A stretch of DNA of 63,593 nucleotides from Ruminococcus sp. (GTDB taxonomy: Bacteria > Bacillota > Clostridia > Oscillospirales > Ruminococcaceae). The position numbers were made by a program, and so were the translations under genes. The notes beneath the pieces are model-generated. The model saw only the letters and a list, made by a program, of their open reading frames with translations, did no database searches and was not told where the DNA came from. Below are positions 16,034-24,381 of this stretch, in pieces (position 1 is the stretch's first letter; every line of letters begins with the position of its first letter). The DNA lies in contig JAFWTA010000010.1 of the NCBI GenBank assembly GCA_017519145.1, positions 1 through 63,593 of the forward strand, written 5' to 3'.

Positions 16034-17716
16034 TCAGGCGTCGTAGTAGATAGAGCCGTCTTCGAGGCTCTGGAGTACGGTCGCACAGAGCTCCTTCCAC
16101 TGTGCTACCTCAGCCTCATCGTAGGAGATGACCTTCTTAGCCCATGTGCTGCAGTGTGCGCAGGCATTGGGAGCGGTCTGACCCTCTTCGAGGATGTCGT
16201 TAACACAGAGTGAATTTGCACAGTTGTTGTTATTGATGAAGTGCTCAAGGAAGCCGTCCAGCTTCTTGTTGTCAACATAGAGCTTGGGCAGATGCATAGT
16301 TCTGCCGTATCTGATCATAGCCTCGGGCTTGAGCTTTTCCATCCATCTCATGATAGGAGCTCCGGGAGGAGGTCCTATAGGAGGCTCGCCGTTAGGACCG
16401 GGCTGTGCCCAAGGAGGAGGTCCGCCAGCACCTGTTGCCCAAGGGGGAGGTCCGCCTGCACCTGTTGCCCAAGGGGGAGGTCCGCCTGCACCTGTTGCCC
16501 AAGGAGGAGGTCCGCCTGCACCGGTTGCCCAAGGAGGAGGTCCGCCTGCACCTGTTGCCCAAGGAGGAGGTCCGCCTGCGCCGGTTGCCCAAGGAGGAGG
16601 TCCACCTGCGCCGGTTGCCCAAGGGGGAGGTCCGCCTGCACCGGTTGCCCAAGGGGGAGGTCCGCCTGCGCCTGTTGCCCAGGGAGGAGGTCCGCCAGCA
16701 TTCTCTGCTGCGGGAGCACTGCCTGCTGCAGGAGCACCCTCGGGAGCGCCGACAGGAGCACCTGCGGGTGCTGCGCCCTGTGCCATGGGATCCTTTTCGT
16801 CAGGTCTTGTAGCTATAGTCTTAGCCTGTGGCCAGTTTACGATATCGAGGAGGTTTCCGTCGTAAGACTCTTCCATGTAGCCCTTTACGACCTTGTGGAG
16901 GAAGTCTGTTGTTCTTGTTCTGTCGATGAGCTTTATGGAGAAGTGCTTGTTGCCTGTCTCCTCAGCCAGCTCTCTGTAGTAGTGAACGTCCTCGGGACGG
17001 ATGAACTCTGCTGTGAGGATAGCTGCGGGGTGAGTTACCTTCTTGTATGCGCAGTTTACCAGTGAGTAGTCCATGGAGAACTTCTCGGGATCAGAGTGAC
17101 CTACGAAGCATCCGTGAGCCAGTCTGAAAGGACATTCTCTCAGGCAGAGGTTGTTAGCGATGACGCGGAGGTGAAGATCTGTGTCCTTATACTGAGTAAG
17201 GAGCTTTCTGAGCAGATCAAATCTTCTGTTGAAGCCGTGGTCGAGAGTGATTTCGTCAACGCCCCAGTTGCGCCAGTACTCGATGTGCTGGATAGTTGTG
17301 GGGTAAGCGTAAAGACCAAGAGTAACGAAAACGTCCTTGAACTCTCTCTTTACATACTTGATGAGGATAGGGGAATTGAGAGTGAAAGCTCTGATACCCA
17401 TATCGTACATCTGGTGGATAAAGTCACGGATCTGCTTGCCGACAACGGGGTCGATCTCATTCTGATCCATTGACAGAGGATTTATCAGGTAGTTGAAAGT
17501 GATGTCGCGCTTCTTGCATTCGTTTACATAGTCAGCGAGCTGATCCAGTGTAAAGTCAGGAATGATAGAAGCAGTACGGCCTCCGGGGAGCCCGTCGCGC
17601 TTCAGCTTGCCGAAGAAGCTTGTGATCGCGTGCTTTTTGTCATACTGGTCTACGAAATCGAAGAGCTTGTAATCAAAATTGCAACCGAGATCAAATGAAA
17701 TTGAATCCTGATTCAT
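16034..17716 (-). CDS. U32-type TIM-barrel protein with internal Pro/Trp decapeptide repeats
   Basis: A cytosolic protein of 560 residues. The first 310 residues look like a U32 peptidase-family barrel. CLRECPF, a further Cys in AHGCF and one in VNCAYKK give four Cys in an arrangement like the Fe-S ligands of UbiU/UbiV. EFIRPEDVHYY is the typical late U32 motif. Then follows an Ala/Pro/Gly-rich linker and ten repeats of GGPPPWATGA, encoded at 16407-16706. The C-terminal 100 residues carry another Cys set (NNNNCANSLC and NACAHC). No signal peptide. An ATG at 17728 abuts the ribosome site, so the ATG at 17716 is preferred. Peptidase activity is not implied; many U32 members are hydroxylases or modify RNA. 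Confidence 0.72.
   Translation of the reverse strand: MNQDSISFDLGCNFDYKLFDFVDQYDKKHAITSFFGKLKRDGLPGGRTASIIPDFTLDQLADYVNECKKRDITFNYLINPLSMDQNEIDPVVGKQIRDFIHQMYDMGIRAFTLNSPILIKYVKREFKDVFVTLGLYAYPTTIQHIEYWRNWGVDEITLDHGFNRRFDLLRKLLTQYKDTDLHLRVIANNLCLRECPFRLAHGCFVGHSDPEKFSMDYSLVNCAYKKVTHPAAILTAEFIRPEDVHYYRELAEETGNKHFSIKLIDRTRTTDFLHKVVKGYMEESYDGNLLDIVNWPQAKTIATRPDEKDPMAQGAAPAGAPVGAPEGAPAAGSAPAAENAGGPPPWATGAGGPPPWATGAGGPPPWATGAGGPPPWATGAGGPPPWATGAGGPPPWATGAGGPPPWATGAGGPPPWATGAGGPPPWATGAGGPPPWAQPGPNGEPPIGPPPGAPIMRWMEKLKPEAMIRYGRTMHLPKLYVDNKKLDGFLEHFINNNNCANSLCVNDILEEGQTAPNACAHCSTWAKKVISYDEAEVAQWKELCATVLQSLEDGSIYYDA
16407..16706. repeat. Ten tandem 30-bp repeats inside U32 gene
   Basis: Ten units of exactly 30 bp, each starting GCCCARGG on the plus strand. 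They differ mainly at third codon positions (GGAGGA/GGGGGA, CACCTG/CGCCGG). On the minus strand each encodes GGPPPWATGA; the first-transcribed unit has Asn-Ala before it and the last runs into AQPGPNG. Synonymous drift with constant peptide argues for selection on the protein repeat. Confidence 0.95.
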
Positions 17717-17882
17717 GTGGTTACACATCTCCCTTAAAAATAAAGTAAGGACTTTTACACCTTGTAATATCTGATTGAGGGTATACGCTAAGAAAAAGCG
17801 GGTCGTGTCAATTCTGTTAGGTGAGTTTTGTGCGTAATATCGCGGAAATATGTATTTTTTACCGCGAAAGCCCCATATTAAA

Positions 17883-17911
17883 ATTATACCATTTTTGGGT
17901 CAAAGTGTCAA
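17883..17911 (-). promoter_or_regulatory. Consensus sigma-A promoter of U32 gene
   Basis: On the minus strand, a perfect TTGACA (17906-17911), a 17-nt spacer and a perfect TATAAT (17883-17888). The predicted leader is about 160 nt and can form a hairpin (CGCGG with CCGCG, about 17840-17866). This is one of the strongest promoters in the window, so the gene is probably well expressed. Confidence 0.88.
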
Positions 17912-18083
17912 TATAATCTTATGCAACTTATTGGAAGCGCAAAAGCGTTTATTTTTGTAGAAATCGCCCAATCACAGCACGATATTTTTGAGGATTACGC
18001 TGTGAAGGGGCGAGAGTCCCCTATATTTCGACGATAATACAGTCGGGATAATGAGAAGAAACATATTTTCTTTTTATAGGCTC
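17912..18083. other. Intergenic stretch between divergent promoters
   Basis: Together with the U32 leader this makes a 430-nt gap. It holds only a short palindrome, AGGGG (18006-18010) with CCCCT (18018-18022), reminiscent of the interspersed repeats elsewhere in the window. Nothing coding was seen. Confidence 0.6.
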
Positions 18084-18112
18084 TTGACAAGGAGAAAAAT
18101 AAGGTTTATAAT
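18084..18112 (+). promoter_or_regulatory. Consensus sigma-A promoter of Y-family polymerase
   Basis: TTGACA (18084-18089), a 17-nt spacer and TATAAT (18107-18112), all consensus. A strong promoter of this sort fits a gene held off by a repressor, and a LexA box overlaps the expected transcription start. Confidence 0.88.
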
Positions 18113-18117
18113 ATAAA

Positions 18118-18131
18118 AGAACAGATGTTCG
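18118..18131. promoter_or_regulatory. LexA/DinR box
   Basis: GAAC-AGAT-GTTC (18119-18130), followed by G, matches the Firmicutes LexA consensus CGAACNNNNGTTCG except at the first base. It sits 6 nt after the -10 box, where bound LexA would block transcription. With the Y-family polymerase downstream, SOS control is very likely. Confidence 0.8.
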
Positions 18132-18146
18132 GCAAGGAGGTGCGGC

Positions 18147-19649
18147 ATGGAAAAAACTTATATAGCTATCGACCTGAAGTCATTTTACGCTTCGGTGGAG
18201 TGCGTGGAACGGGGGCTTGACCCCCTCGATACAAATCTTGTGGTGGCGGACAAGAGCCGCACCGACAAGACCATATGCCTTGCGGTGTCGCCGTCCCTGA
18301 AAGCCTGCGGCATCCCGGGCAGACCCCGGCTTTTTGAGGTGGTGGCAAAGGCGGCGGACGTAAATGCCGCAAGACGTTACAAGGCACCGCGCAGGCGTTT
18401 CACGGGGCAGTCCCATCTGGCTTCGGAGCTTGCAAAGGATCTGTCACTGGAGCTGTCCTATATCGTGGCACCGCCCCGTATGGCGCACTACATCGCATAC
18501 AGCACAAGGATATATCAGATATACCTGAAGTATGTCGCTCCCGAGGATATCCATGTCTACTCCATAGACGAGGTGTTCATCGACGCTACGGCTTACCTCA
18601 GGACCTACGGCATGACCGCCCATGAGCTGACCATGGCGATGGTCAGGGACGTTCTGAAGACTACGGGCATAACCGCTACGGCAGGCATAGGCACCAATAT
18701 GTACCTGTGCAAGATCGCCATGGATATAGTGGCAAAGAAAATGCCTGCGGACAAGGACGGTGTCCGTATTGCTGAGCTTGACGAGATGTCCTATCGCAGG
18801 CTTATGTGGGATCACCGTCCCCTTACGGATTTCTGGCGCGTTGGCAGGGGCTACGCAAGCCGCCTTGAGCACAGCGGTATATTCACCATGGGGGATATCG
18901 CCCGTATGTCTACCACGGAGTTCGGGGAGAAGGCTCTCTACAAGATGTTCGGCGTCAATGCGGAGCTCCTTATCGACCACGCATGGGGCTGGGAGCCCAC
19001 CACTATTGCCGATATCAGGAGCTATCGCCCCGAGAACAACAGTCTCAGCTCGGGACAGGTGCTTCAGGAGGCTACGGAGAACGATACCGCCCGTCTTATA
19101 ACGTGGGAGATGGCGGACCTGCTGTCTCTTGACCTTGTGGGAAAGGGGCTTGTTACAGACCAGCTCACCCTCACCATAGGCTACGACGTCAACAACCTGC
19201 GGAGAGAGGACGTAATGCGAAGCTATGAGGGTAAAGTCACTCTCGACCACTACGGCAGGGCTGTGCCCGTACACTCCCACGGTACCATAAATCTCATCGC
19301 TCCCGTGTCCTCTTCAAAGGTCATAACCGAGGCGGCTGTGGAGCTTTTTGACCGTATCACCGACGGTATACTCTGGGTGCGCAGGATAACTATATGCGCC
19401 AACAGGGTGGTGCCTGCGGAGTCGGTGCAGGAGGAGTTCCGTCAGCTTGACTTCTTCACCGATCCCGAGGAGGATCAGCGCCGCAGAGAGGCGGAGGAGC
19501 GCGAGCTGCGGCGTGAGAGGTCGCTCCAGCTGGCAATGCTGGATATAAAGGAGCGCTACGGCAAGAACGCTCTGCTACGCGGTGCAAATTTCCGCGACGG
19601 AGCCACCGCCCGTATGCGCAATCAGCAGATAGGCGGACACAAGGCGTAG
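18147..19649 (+). CDS. Y-family DNA polymerase (UmuC/YqjW-like)
   Basis: A 500-residue translesion polymerase that would copy past damaged bases. IAIDLKSFYASVE (7-19) has the first catalytic Asp9 and the steric-gate aromatic residue. YSIDEVF supplies Asp141 and Glu142. The helix-hairpin-helix and little-finger regions follow, and the last 70 residues are highly charged. The length (longer than DinB) and the YolD-like gene 11 nt downstream place it with the UvrX/YqjW group rather than classic DinB. AAGGAGGTG precedes the ATG. A LexA box overlaps the promoter, so expression should rise on DNA damage. Confidence 0.9.
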   Translation: MEKTYIAIDLKSFYASVECVERGLDPLDTNLVVADKSRTDKTICLAVSPSLKACGIPGRPRLFEVVAKAADVNAARRYKAPRRRFTGQSHLASELAKDLSLELSYIVAPPRMAHYIAYSTRIYQIYLKYVAPEDIHVYSIDEVFIDATAYLRTYGMTAHELTMAMVRDVLKTTGITATAGIGTNMYLCKIAMDIVAKKMPADKDGVRIAELDEMSYRRLMWDHRPLTDFWRVGRGYASRLEHSGIFTMGDIARMSTTEFGEKALYKMFGVNAELLIDHAWGWEPTTIADIRSYRPENNSLSSGQVLQEATENDTARLITWEMADLLSLDLVGKGLVTDQLTLTIGYDVNNLRREDVMRSYEGKVTLDHYGRAVPVHSHGTINLIAPVSSSKVITEAAVELFDRITDGILWVRRITICANRVVPAESVQEEFRQLDFFTDPEEDQRRREAEERELRRERSLQLAMLDIKERYGKNALLRGANFRDGATARMRNQQIGGHKA

Positions 19650-19660
19650 GAGGGATAAAA

Positions 19661-20062
19661 ATGACAGACAGCTATAATGATATAATCGGTCTGCCCCACC
19701 ATGTTTCGCAGACCAGACCACAGATGTCACGCCGTAACCGCGCGGCGCAGTTCGCGCCATTTGCGGCTCTTACGGGATATGACGAGGCAGTCAGGGAGTC
19801 GGCTCGCCGTACCGGCAGCAGGGCGGAGCTCTGCGACGACGACGCTGCCGAGCTGAATAAAAAAATACAGCTCATAGGGGCGCGTATCGCCTCTGAGCCG
19901 TTCTGCGAAGTGACCTATTTCGTCCCCGACAAGCACAAGGCAGGCGGGGAGTATATAACGGTTTCGGGCAATGTCCGCTTCATAGAGGAAGCCACGCGGC
20001 AGATGGTATTCTGCGGCGGTCTGAGGATACCTCTTGACGATATAGCGGACATAGTCCTGTAA
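19661..20062 (+). CDS. YolD-like protein
   Basis: A 133-residue protein with the YolD-family core: MSRRNRAAQFAPFAALTGYDE (residues 23-43, arginine-rich then aromatic) and a C-terminal beta-rich part with FVPDKHKAGG and IPLDDIADI. YolD-like genes usually sit beside UvrX/UmuC-type polymerases and are thought to act as partners in SOS mutagenesis. Here it starts 11 nt after the polymerase stop with GGAGGG before the ATG, so the two share one SOS-controlled transcript. Confidence 0.85.
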   Translation: MTDSYNDIIGLPHHVSQTRPQMSRRNRAAQFAPFAALTGYDEAVRESARRTGSRAELCDDDAAELNKKIQLIGARIASEPFCEVTYFVPDKHKAGGEYITVSGNVRFIEEATRQMVFCGGLRIPLDDIADIVL

Positions 20063-20366
20063 AAAGAGCAACAGCCCTACCTCCGCCCAATCGGAGATAA
20101 GACTGTTCTGATCTGCCCTCTTACAAAAGGATGGATAGCAAAAAGGAATTACTTACAATATATCACAAAGACCGCCTATAGTCTTTGTAGAGTGTTCGCA
20201 ACGATCTCTGCGTGATACTGTATATACCCGTGGCTCCCGAGCTATCCTGTCGGAAACGGCGGGTACAGCAAACCCGAAAGCAGGTGGGGGAGTATAGTGC
20301 AGAGTCTCCCCGCCTGCGGGTCTGTTGACTGAGAGGTATTGCCGCCTTAGCGGCTTATATTTTCGG
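20063..20366. other. Hairpin-rich gap between convergent genes
   Basis: No protein frame is credible. On the plus strand several stems can be drawn: CACAAAGAC/GTCTTTGT (about 20164-20190), GTAGAG/CTCTGC, CTGTA..CCCG/CGGGTACAG, and the strong GCAGG..GGGGA/TCCCC..CCTGC (about 20280-20324). A GCCGC/GCGGC hairpin before TTATATTTT (20341-20363) could end transcription of the polymerase operon. It may be a structured RNA or a long 3' region. TGTTCGCAA near 20195 recalls 6S RNA, but the fold does not fit. Confidence 0.4.
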
Positions 20367-22415
20367 TCAGGATCTGTTATCGGGGAAGGCTGTGATCTTG
20401 CCGAGAATGTACTGCTGTATAAGTAATGTGTCCGTAATGTTGTATTCGCCGCTCATATCCACATCGGCAGCCAGTGAGGAGATATTGCTGCTGAATGTGC
20501 CGCTTATGAGTCCCCTTCTTGCTGCGATGACGTCGAAGGTGTCAACACTTCCGTCGCAGTTGATATCGCCGAGGACAAAGGTGACGGGAGAGGGGCCGTC
20601 TACCTTTGTGCCTGAAACAGCGCCTATTGCCTCGTCGATATAGAAGTTGCCCGTGCCCTCTGTGGTCTCAACATAGAGCAGAAGGTCGGAAGCTCCTTCA
20701 GGGATCTTGAAGTTTGTATTTGCCAGCTGCACATACTGACCCTTCAGGGCAGTTGCCTGTGCAATGTGGGCGAATTGGGTCTCTCCCGCAGAGTCTGCGT
20801 ACTGCAAAGAGAGCACAAATTCCTGTGTGGGGGTGCTGCCCTCAAGGTACTCGGCGCACACGCTGAAGCTGTACTCATTGCCGGGCTTGAAGACGTCGGT
20901 GCTGAGGGACTTCTGGAGACCGTTCCATGCCTTCTCACGGTTCTGTGAGAGGAGAGCCTCCTTATCCTTGTAGGGGGTACGGCCGCTGAGTGTAGCCTCT
21001 GCTGCGCCGTGACCCTCCCAGCTGAAGGTGTCGCCCTCAAAGGTGTCGCGGAAATAATAGCCGTTCTCATCAGGGTCTGTATTAATGGGAGGGGTAACAG
21101 GTTCACTCGGCTGATCATTTCCGCCGCCGCCCTCAAGAGTTACTACGAATGTGGAAACACTTCTTGCAGGGAGCTGAGCCCAGAAGGAGTCTCCGGTGTA
21201 TTCGAGGTTTTCCGTTTTTGCAAGGTTTTCGTTGCTTGTGGTCCTCCAGCGGTCGATATCCGAGATATTCTTTCCTACGGAGAACTGCTGTGCATAGCCT
21301 TCGTCGCTGTTGTTTACGGCAACGACGGTCACCTGATTCTTATTATTCTTGTAAGCCGAAACGAATACGTTTGCAGCGGGCTGCTCGGTAGCGTCAACGC
21401 GGACATCGCCGGGACGCACGAACTTGGAGTACTGCGCCATGCAGTAGCCGCGCTTGCTTATGGTGCCGTTTTCGTTCATGGGGCTGTAATTTCTTCTGAT
21501 ATACCACCATACATAGGCGTTGAGGTTGCCCACAACGAGACCGTTGTGGATATTCTCGGATACCTTTATGGCTTCGGGCCAGCGCTCGTTTGAGTTTGCC
21601 TCGCTGTTGGGGACGTATACCTCGGTCATCCAGATCTCCTTGCCGCTGTTTTCAAGAGCAGGGAAGTCCATCTGGCTGCGCTGAGTGCCGTAGAAATGAG
21701 TTCCGAAGAGGTCGGTGTTGTTGTAAGCCGCAGAGTTATTGAGGATAGCGTTATAGATATCCTTGCGGTACTGGAAGCTCTCGGGAGACATGAGCTTTGC
21801 CTTTGTGCCCGATGTTACCTGCTTGCCGTACTGTGCGATGAATGAGGCGAGGTCGCTTGCGCTCCAGTAGGTCCAGTCCGCAGCGTAGTCAGGCTCGTTC
21901 TGGACGGATACCGAATAGAGGTTGACGCCCTTGCTCTCCATAAATTTTACATAGCTGTTGAGGTGCTTTGCGTAGTCAGCCCACTTGTCCTTTCTGAGCT
22001 GATACTTACCGCCTGCAACGCCGCCGTTGACGGTGTTTCTCATAGAGGCGGGAGGGTTCCAAGGTGTGGCGAATACAGTTGCGCCCAGTTTCTGAGCAGC
22101 CAGTGCAGTGGGGACAGCTCTGCTCCATGAGTTGCTGTCGTCGCTGACATAGATACGGAGAATGGTGAGACCAAGCTCGTCATCGCCGTTTCCGAAAGCC
22201 TTCTGTACCTGAGCGGAGGACATATCCGAGCCCACCCATTCGGGAAGGTTGATACCGCCGAAGCCCCTGATGGTCTGATAGGTCTTGGACGTATTGATAG
22301 TACATAATGAGGCAGCATCCGCCGTAAAGCAGGGAGCTGCGGGAACAGAAGCGGCAATGATAAGTCCGCTGATAACAGCAGAGACTACCGCTTTTGCAGT
22401 TTTTACAATTTTCAA
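20367..22415 (-). CDS. GH30 glucuronoxylanase with carbohydrate-binding module and dockerin
   Basis: A 682-residue secreted xylanase. After the signal peptide comes a GH30 subfamily-8-like domain (to about 400). Its acid/base Glu lies in SVQNEPD (about 174) and its nucleophile Glu in WMTEVY (about 265). WWYIRRNYSPM and the KRGY element resemble the loop that reads the glucuronic acid side chain of glucuronoxylan. A Gly/Pro linker leads to a beta-sandwich module resembling CBM22 (about 445-600). A type I dockerin follows (about 615-682), with two Asp/Asn-rich loops DINCDGSVD and DVDMSGEYN. The dockerin implies attachment to a cellulosome scaffold. I chose a TTG start at 22415, 8 nt after GGAG; the GTG at 22424 overlaps the ribosome site. 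Confidence 0.9.
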   Translation of the reverse strand: MKIVKTAKAVVSAVISGLIIAASVPAAPCFTADAASLCTINTSKTYQTIRGFGGINLPEWVGSDMSSAQVQKAFGNGDDELGLTILRIYVSDDSNSWSRAVPTALAAQKLGATVFATPWNPPASMRNTVNGGVAGGKYQLRKDKWADYAKHLNSYVKFMESKGVNLYSVSVQNEPDYAADWTYWSASDLASFIAQYGKQVTSGTKAKLMSPESFQYRKDIYNAILNNSAAYNNTDLFGTHFYGTQRSQMDFPALENSGKEIWMTEVYVPNSEANSNERWPEAIKVSENIHNGLVVGNLNAYVWWYIRRNYSPMNENGTISKRGYCMAQYSKFVRPGDVRVDATEQPAANVFVSAYKNNKNQVTVVAVNNSDEGYAQQFSVGKNISDIDRWRTTSNENLAKTENLEYTGDSFWAQLPARSVSTFVVTLEGGGGNDQPSEPVTPPINTDPDENGYYFRDTFEGDTFSWEGHGAAEATLSGRTPYKDKEALLSQNREKAWNGLQKSLSTDVFKPGNEYSFSVCAEYLEGSTPTQEFVLSLQYADSAGETQFAHIAQATALKGQYVQLANTNFKIPEGASDLLLYVETTEGTGNFYIDEAIGAVSGTKVDGPSPVTFVLGDINCDGSVDTFDVIAARRGLISGTFSSNISSLAADVDMSGEYNITDTLLIQQYILGKITAFPDNRS

Positions 22416-22470
22416 TTTTATCACTCCAAATATATAATATCCCTTATAGCTTCTCTATTGCTATATGTTT

Positions 22471-22499
22471 ATTATAAATAAAATATGAATTGATAACAA
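22471..22499 (-). promoter_or_regulatory. Sigma-A promoter of GH30 gene
   Basis: On the minus strand, TTGTTA (22494-22499), a 17-nt spacer and TATAAT (22471-22476), about 55 nt before the start codon. Confidence 0.7.
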
Positions 22500-22547
22500 C
22501 CTATAAAATAAATATTTGGTGGACAAAATGAAGAACTTGCAAAAATT

Positions 22548-22588
22548 GCCCGTACTGACCGATTATTGCGGAAAGTACGGGCTTTTTT
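22548..22588. terminator. Terminator after sigma-factor operon
   Basis: GCCCGTACT (22548-22556) pairs with AGTACGGGC (22574-22582). T runs follow on both strands. It ends the minus-strand operon whose last stop codon is at 22592. Confidence 0.85.
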
Positions 22589-22591
22589 GAA

Positions 22592-23776
22592 CTATTGTGT
22601 CAGCTTCGGAGGCTGCGTTTTTGTGGTTTGAAATGTCTGTTTTTTGTCAGGCATTGTCAGATGACCTGATGACGCATCATACGCTTTCAGAGGTCTTTTC
22701 GGCGACGGCTTCGGCGTATCGGGAGGATACTCCGATGGTGTACAGAGATAGTAGTCATTGGTGCTGTCTATGTGTACTGCACACAGCTCGTCGGGAGAGT
22801 ATCCGTCATAGACGAACAGGTAGACATATATCGTTTCGCCTGTGTCGGCATCGGCATAGAAGCAGTCGATCAGCTCCGATACCCTGTTGAAGTCAGCGGT
22901 CTCACCTGTGAGTTCATAGTATGTATCCAAATGCGTAAAGGCTGCGGGAACTGTGGGATTGACAGGTGATACAGGTCTTTCGCCCGTGCCGACGGTAGTG
23001 CTGACAGGTGGGAGCGTAGCCACAGGCGGCAGGCTGGTCACGGGAACTGTTGAACCTGATGTTAAAAATTCGGTGGTGATAGCAGCTGTAGTCCTTACGG
23101 CTTCCTTCGTGGCGGAGGTGGTGGACTGTACCGCAGGCAGGGTGGATAATTGCTTTGAAGTTGTTACGACGGGTCTTGTAGTGGCGGAAGTGGTTTTGGT
23201 GGTGGTTCTGATGGTGGTGGCAGTTGTTTTTCTTGTTGAGGATGTAGTCGCGCGGCTGCCGGGAGCAGGCGGCTCCTGTGACTCGTGCTCATAGGGCATT
23301 GTAGTCCTTGAGGGAGAGGTTGTCTTTGTGTCCGATGTGGTGGTCCGTGACGGAGCGGAGGTTCCCGGTGTATCACTGCGGGCAGTGGTGTGAGCTGTGC
23401 TCACGGTGGAAGCAGCGGCGGAAGATGCCGCCGTGGCTGCGGAGGTGCCGCTTTCCTTTGAGGTGTCGGCGGCAGTGGTGGTCGTATCCGCATATGCGGT
23501 AGTCAGGGCAGAGGTGGTCTCTGCGGCAGTTTCCACGGTAGTTGCAGCAATAGTAGTGGTAGTCGCAGCTTCCGGTATCCTGAAGTCGTCGTCCTTGGGA
23601 GCTATCCTGCTCAGAAGGTCGGTCTTCCAGATACCTATGCCCAGCATTATCATTATACAGCAGCTCAGGGCAACGGAAGCGCTTTTTATGTACAGGGCTC
23701 GTTTTCTTTTCTTTTCTGCAAGGTATTCATCTCTGCGCCGAAAAACCCGATCTGCGATCTTATTATAGTCTCTCAT
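22592..23776 (-). CDS. Thr-rich single-pass membrane protein, putative anti-sigma partner
   Basis: 394 residues. The N-terminal 36 residues are charged and cytoplasmic. One membrane helix (SASVALSCCIMIMLGIGIW) follows. Then come about 220 residues dominated by Thr, Ser and Ala, like a cell-wall-spanning linker, and a C-terminal folded-looking region with many Tyr and Asp (YYELTGETADFNRV onward). The start at 23776 overlaps the sigma-factor stop by 14 nt and has AGGAGG 9 nt before it; an in-frame ATG 21 nt upstream lacks one. Coupling to an ECF sigma gene and this topology suggest an anti-sigma or signal-sensing role, but no ZAS or RsgI domain is recognisable, so this is inference. Confidence 0.65.
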   Translation of the reverse strand: MRDYNKIADRVFRRRDEYLAEKKRKRALYIKSASVALSCCIMIMLGIGIWKTDLLSRIAPKDDDFRIPEAATTTTIAATTVETAAETTSALTTAYADTTTTAADTSKESGTSAATAASSAAASTVSTAHTTARSDTPGTSAPSRTTTSDTKTTSPSRTTMPYEHESQEPPAPGSRATTSSTRKTTATTIRTTTKTTSATTRPVVTTSKQLSTLPAVQSTTSATKEAVRTTAAITTEFLTSGSTVPVTSLPPVATLPPVSTTVGTGERPVSPVNPTVPAAFTHLDTYYELTGETADFNRVSELIDCFYADADTGETIYVYLFVYDGYSPDELCAVHIDSTNDYYLCTPSEYPPDTPKPSPKRPLKAYDASSGHLTMPDKKQTFQTTKTQPPKLTQ

Positions 23777-24317
23777 ACTCAAAGCCCTCCTTTTCAAGCT
23801 TTGATCTCAGCGCAAGCTTTGCACGGTACAGGAGATTTTCTATCTGTCGGTTGCTTTTTCGCATTATAGCGGCAGCCTCGGAATTGCTCAGTTCCTCGAA
23901 GAAGGTGAGATAAAGCACCTGTCGGTAGTCTGAGTTCAGAGTCTCCATAGCTCTGTGCAGAGAGATCTTTTGTTCCTCGCGCAGGTAGTCCTGCTCGATA
24001 CTGCGCTCATCGGATATGTCATAGAGATCATCGACAGTCCTGTCCGAAATGTGCTTTTTCCTGCGCATACCGTCGATGGCGGCATTGCGTCCAATGGAAT
24101 AGAGCCATGTCTTAAAGGAGCTCTTTCCCGAAAATCTCGGTTTTTTTACAGCCAGCTTGAAGAATGTTTCTTCAGCAAGCTCCTCGGCAAGGCAGAAATT
24201 TCCTGTGATGCCGTTGAGATAAAGCACGAGACCGTCGTTATAATCTCGGATGATCTCGGTCAGTCCGTTGTCGTCACCGCTGAGGTAACGAGCGTAGCTT
24301 CCCGCACCGTTATCCAT
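23763..24317 (-). CDS. ECF-type RNA polymerase sigma factor
   Basis: 184 residues. Region 2 includes FCLAEELAEETFFKL and FKTWLYSIGRNAAIDGMRRKK (-10 recognition). Region 4 includes LNSDYRQVLYLTFFEELSNSEAAAIM plus a second helix ending QIENLLYRAK (-35 recognition). There is no region 3 beyond a short linker, so it belongs to the extracytoplasmic-function class. The frame continues 39 codons upstream, but only the ATG at 24317 has AAAGGAGG at the right distance. It follows the sortase gene by 64 nt and overlaps the membrane-protein gene, so it may control the surface genes of this block. Confidence 0.88.
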   Translation of the reverse strand: MDNGAGSYARYLSGDDNGLTEIIRDYNDGLVLYLNGITGNFCLAEELAEETFFKLAVKKPRFSGKSSFKTWLYSIGRNAAIDGMRRKKHISDRTVDDLYDISDERSIEQDYLREEQKISLHRAMETLNSDYRQVLYLTFFEELSNSEAAAIMRKSNRQIENLLYRAKLALRSKLEKEGFEYERL

Positions 24318-24381
24318 GAGCTCCTCCTTTCTTCGGGATAGTATCTCTCTGTAATTTAGACGAATGAGCGGTGTTTTTCTC

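Noticed and set aside
16407-16706. 30-bp repeat array suggesting a CRISPR
   Set aside because: Units are directly adjacent with no spacers, keep the reading frame and encode a constant decapeptide.
16284-16865. 193-residue plus-strand frame rich in GGGPPAPVAQ
   Set aside because: Shadow of the repeat region of the minus-strand U32 gene; no ribosome site or promoter.
20190-20330. 6S RNA, because of TGTTCGCAA
   Set aside because: The region folds as separate strong hairpins rather than one rod with a central bubble, and the 5' and 3' ends do not pair.
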